A DNA stretch of 64,000 nucleotides from Sphingomonas sp. CROZ-RG-20F-R02-07 (GTDB taxonomy: Bacteria > Pseudomonadota > Alphaproteobacteria > Sphingomonadales > Sphingomonadaceae). Numbering within the stretch: position 1 is the first letter of the stretch; each line of letters starts with the position of its first letter. Location of the stretch: NCBI RefSeq assembly GCF_022662335.1, contig NZ_JAKNQJ010000008.1, positions 62,001 through 126,000 of the forward strand, in the 5' to 3' direction. Made by a program: the position numbers and the translations under genes. Positions 62,601 through 64,000 of this stretch are shown here, piece after piece. Under the pieces are notes generated by a model. That model worked only from the letters and a program-made list of their open reading frames with translations, was not told the origin of the DNA and did not search any database.

Positions 62601-63815
62601 CTAGGCTTGTTGAGGGTCGTGTCGTCGGAAGGATGTTGCGGCGGCGCTGCGGCGGTCGGCGGCGAGGGCCACCGCCCAGATCGCGAGTCCGCCCAGCGCT
62701 AACCCGGCCCCGACCCAGCCCGTCGAGGTCCAACCCCAGCCGGCGCTGATCGCCAGGCCACCAAGCCAGGGCCCGAGCGCGTTGGCGGTGTTGAAGGCCG
62801 AGTGGTTGAGCGCGGCGGCGAGCCCCTGGGCCCGGCCGGCGACATCCATCAGCCGGGTCTGGAGCAGGGTGCCGAGCGCGCCGCCCAGCCCGATCGCGAC
62901 GACGATCGCGGTCATCGACCAGAGCCGCTGCGCCGCGATGGGATAGAGCGCCGCCGTTACCACCGCCCAGAGCAGCAGCGCGCCCGCAGCCGGCATCGGC
63001 CTCCGGCCCGCAAGGCGCGGCACCAAGAGATTGCCGAGCGTCATCCCGACACCGAACAGCGCCAGCACGAACGGCACGGCGAGGGGAGGCGCGCACGTCA
63101 CCTCGGTCAGCGTTGGCACCAGATAGGTGTAGATCGCGAACATCCCGCCAAAGCCGATCGCGCCGATGCCGAGGGTCAACCACACTCGCGCGTTACGAAG
63201 CGCGTCCAGCTCGGCAAGCAGAGGGGCGTCGGGGCGACTGCGGTCGCGCGGCACCAGCGCCCACACCGCCGCGACGGTGGCGACGGCGAGCACCGCGACG
63301 ACGACGAACGAAGCGCGCCAGCCGCCCAGCTGCGCGAGCAGGTTGGCGGCGGGCACGCCGACCACGGTGGCGACCGTCAGCCCGGCCATGACCCGGCCGA
63401 CCGCGACCGTCCGCCGGTCGTCCTCGACCAGGCTCGCCGCCACCAAGGCCGCGAGACCGAAATAGGCGCCGTGCGGCAAGCCGCTGAGGAAGCGGAAGAG
63501 CAGCAGCCATCCGAACGACGGCGCGGCCGCGCTGAGCAGGTTGGCGATCGCGACCCAGCCCATCAGCACGATCAGCATAGTGCGGCGAGACTGGCGCGCG
63601 CCGCCGACGGCGAGCAGCGGCGCGCCGACGACGACGCCGATCGCATAGGCGCTGATCGCCTGACCGCCGGTCGGCAGGTCGACATGGAGGTCGCGGGCGA
63701 ACAGCGGCAGGATGCTCATCGTCGCGAACTCGGTCGTGCCGATCGCGAAGCCGCCGAGCGCCAGCGCGGCGTGCACGATGCCGCTGCCACGCGGAATGCT
63801 GGCGGATGGCGTCAC
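62601..63815 (-). CDS. MFS transporter, AraJ/DHA1-like efflux family
   Basis: A 404-aa protein with 12 predicted membrane segments. FAIGTTEFATMSILPLFARD at the first segment and ISAYAIGVVVGAPLLAVGGA with motif A (GGARQSRRTMLI) place it in the DHA1 group of AraJ/YdhP-like exporters. Motif C-like LTVATVVGVPAANLLAQLGG is in segment 5. Members export sugars or drugs by proton antiport. Start ATG 63815 is 9 bases after the stop of an oxidoreductase gene, with the MBL gene downstream. Confidence 0.92.
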   Translation of the reverse strand: MTPSASIPRGSGIVHAALALGGFAIGTTEFATMSILPLFARDLHVDLPTGGQAISAYAIGVVVGAPLLAVGGARQSRRTMLIVLMGWVAIANLLSAAAPSFGWLLLFRFLSGLPHGAYFGLAALVAASLVEDDRRTVAVGRVMAGLTVATVVGVPAANLLAQLGGWRASFVVVAVLAVATVAAVWALVPRDRSRPDAPLLAELDALRNARVWLTLGIGAIGFGGMFAIYTYLVPTLTEVTCAPPLAVPFVLALFGVGMTLGNLLVPRLAGRRPMPAAGALLLWAVVTAALYPIAAQRLWSMTAIVVAIGLGGALGTLLQTRLMDVAGRAQGLAAALNHSAFNTANALGPWLGGLAISAGWGWTSTGWVGAGLALGGLAIWAVALAADRRSAAATSFRRHDPQQA

Positions 63816-63824
63816 GAGCCGAGG

Positions 63825-64000
63825 TCAGTAGGCGACCGAGAAACGCGCGCGGTGGTGCGCGGGACGCTCGGCCTCGTCGAGCATGGCGACGGCATAGTCC
63901 TGCAGCGAAATGCGGCTCTCGCCCGCCGCGTCGGTCATCAGCTGGTCGCCGCCGACGCGGTAGCGCCCGGTGCGCTCGCCCGGTTCGAGATGCGCGGCGG
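63825..64000 (-). CDS. C-terminal end of an NAD(P)-binding oxidoreductase (YwnB-like, partial)
   Basis: The minus-strand frame running in from the window edge reads [19 protein letters not shown], then [20 protein letters not shown] and FSVAY before TGA (63827-63825). This GxYRxGGDQL...SRISxxDYAVAxxDE end is typical of atypical short-chain dehydrogenases of the YwnB/BVR-B group. The N-terminal Rossmann part lies outside the window. It is the upstream partner of the MFS gene. Confidence 0.75.
   Translation of the reverse strand, partial: AAHLEPGERTGRYRVGGDQLMTDAAGESRISLQDYAVAMLDEAERPAHHRARFSVAY

Overview
The window looks like a GC-rich alphaproteobacterium of the Sphingomonadales. I infer this from an F-type conjugation operon that carries its own S26 signal peptidase, from a stack of secreted S9/S15/M14/M19 peptidases beside a TonB-dependent receptor, and from the overall GC-rich, start/stop-overlapping gene style. 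No rRNA, tRNA or CRISPR array was seen.

Region 1 (1-12.6 kb) is the distal half of an F-type type IV secretion / mating-pair-formation operon: trbI (5' end outside the window), S26 peptidase, traW, a small membrane protein, traU, trbC, traN, a small winged-helix-like protein, traF, traH and traG. TraG carries an unusual C-terminal M23 peptidase domain. The genes are coupled by overlapping or nearly adjacent stops and starts. Two small accessory genes follow. Region 2 (12.7-16.7 kb) is a Tn554-like set of two tyrosine recombinases plus a DUF6262-type helper, followed by a 21-bp inverted repeat.

Region 3 (17.2-30.2 kb) is amino-acid catabolism. An alanine dehydrogenase is divergent from an Lrp-type regulator. 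A long minus-strand operon then runs E1alpha, E1beta and E2 of branched-chain 2-oxoacid dehydrogenase, branched-chain aminotransferase, isovaleryl-CoA dehydrogenase, methylcrotonyl-CoA carboxylase beta, an NTF2-like protein and methylcrotonyl-CoA carboxylase alpha: most of leucine degradation in one transcript, with a second Lrp-type regulator divergent at its head. Region 4 (30.3-35.1 kb) is an insertion hot spot: a 2.96-kb ISKra4-type element with 58-bp terminal repeats and two passenger genes, an IS5 fragment, and a decayed IS701-like element.

Region 5 (35.4-60.0 kb) is the most interesting part. It is a peptide-scavenging locus: TonB-dependent receptor, M14 carboxypeptidase, two S9 peptidases, two CocE/S15 hydrolases, gamma-glutamyltransferase, alanine racemase, two DgcN-like DUF1611 proteins, M19 dipeptidase and a beta-lactamase-fold hydrolase, plus two pseudogene remnants of the same families. 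The enzyme set suggests import and breakdown of peptides containing D-amino acids and gamma-glutamyl bonds, such as muropeptides or poly-gamma-glutamate. L-Ala from Alr could enter the alanine dehydrogenase of region 3. Region 6 (60.2-64 kb) holds an alpha/beta hydrolase, a SnoaL-like protein, an MBL-fold hydrolase, an MFS transporter and the end of an NAD(P)-binding oxidoreductase, all on the minus strand.
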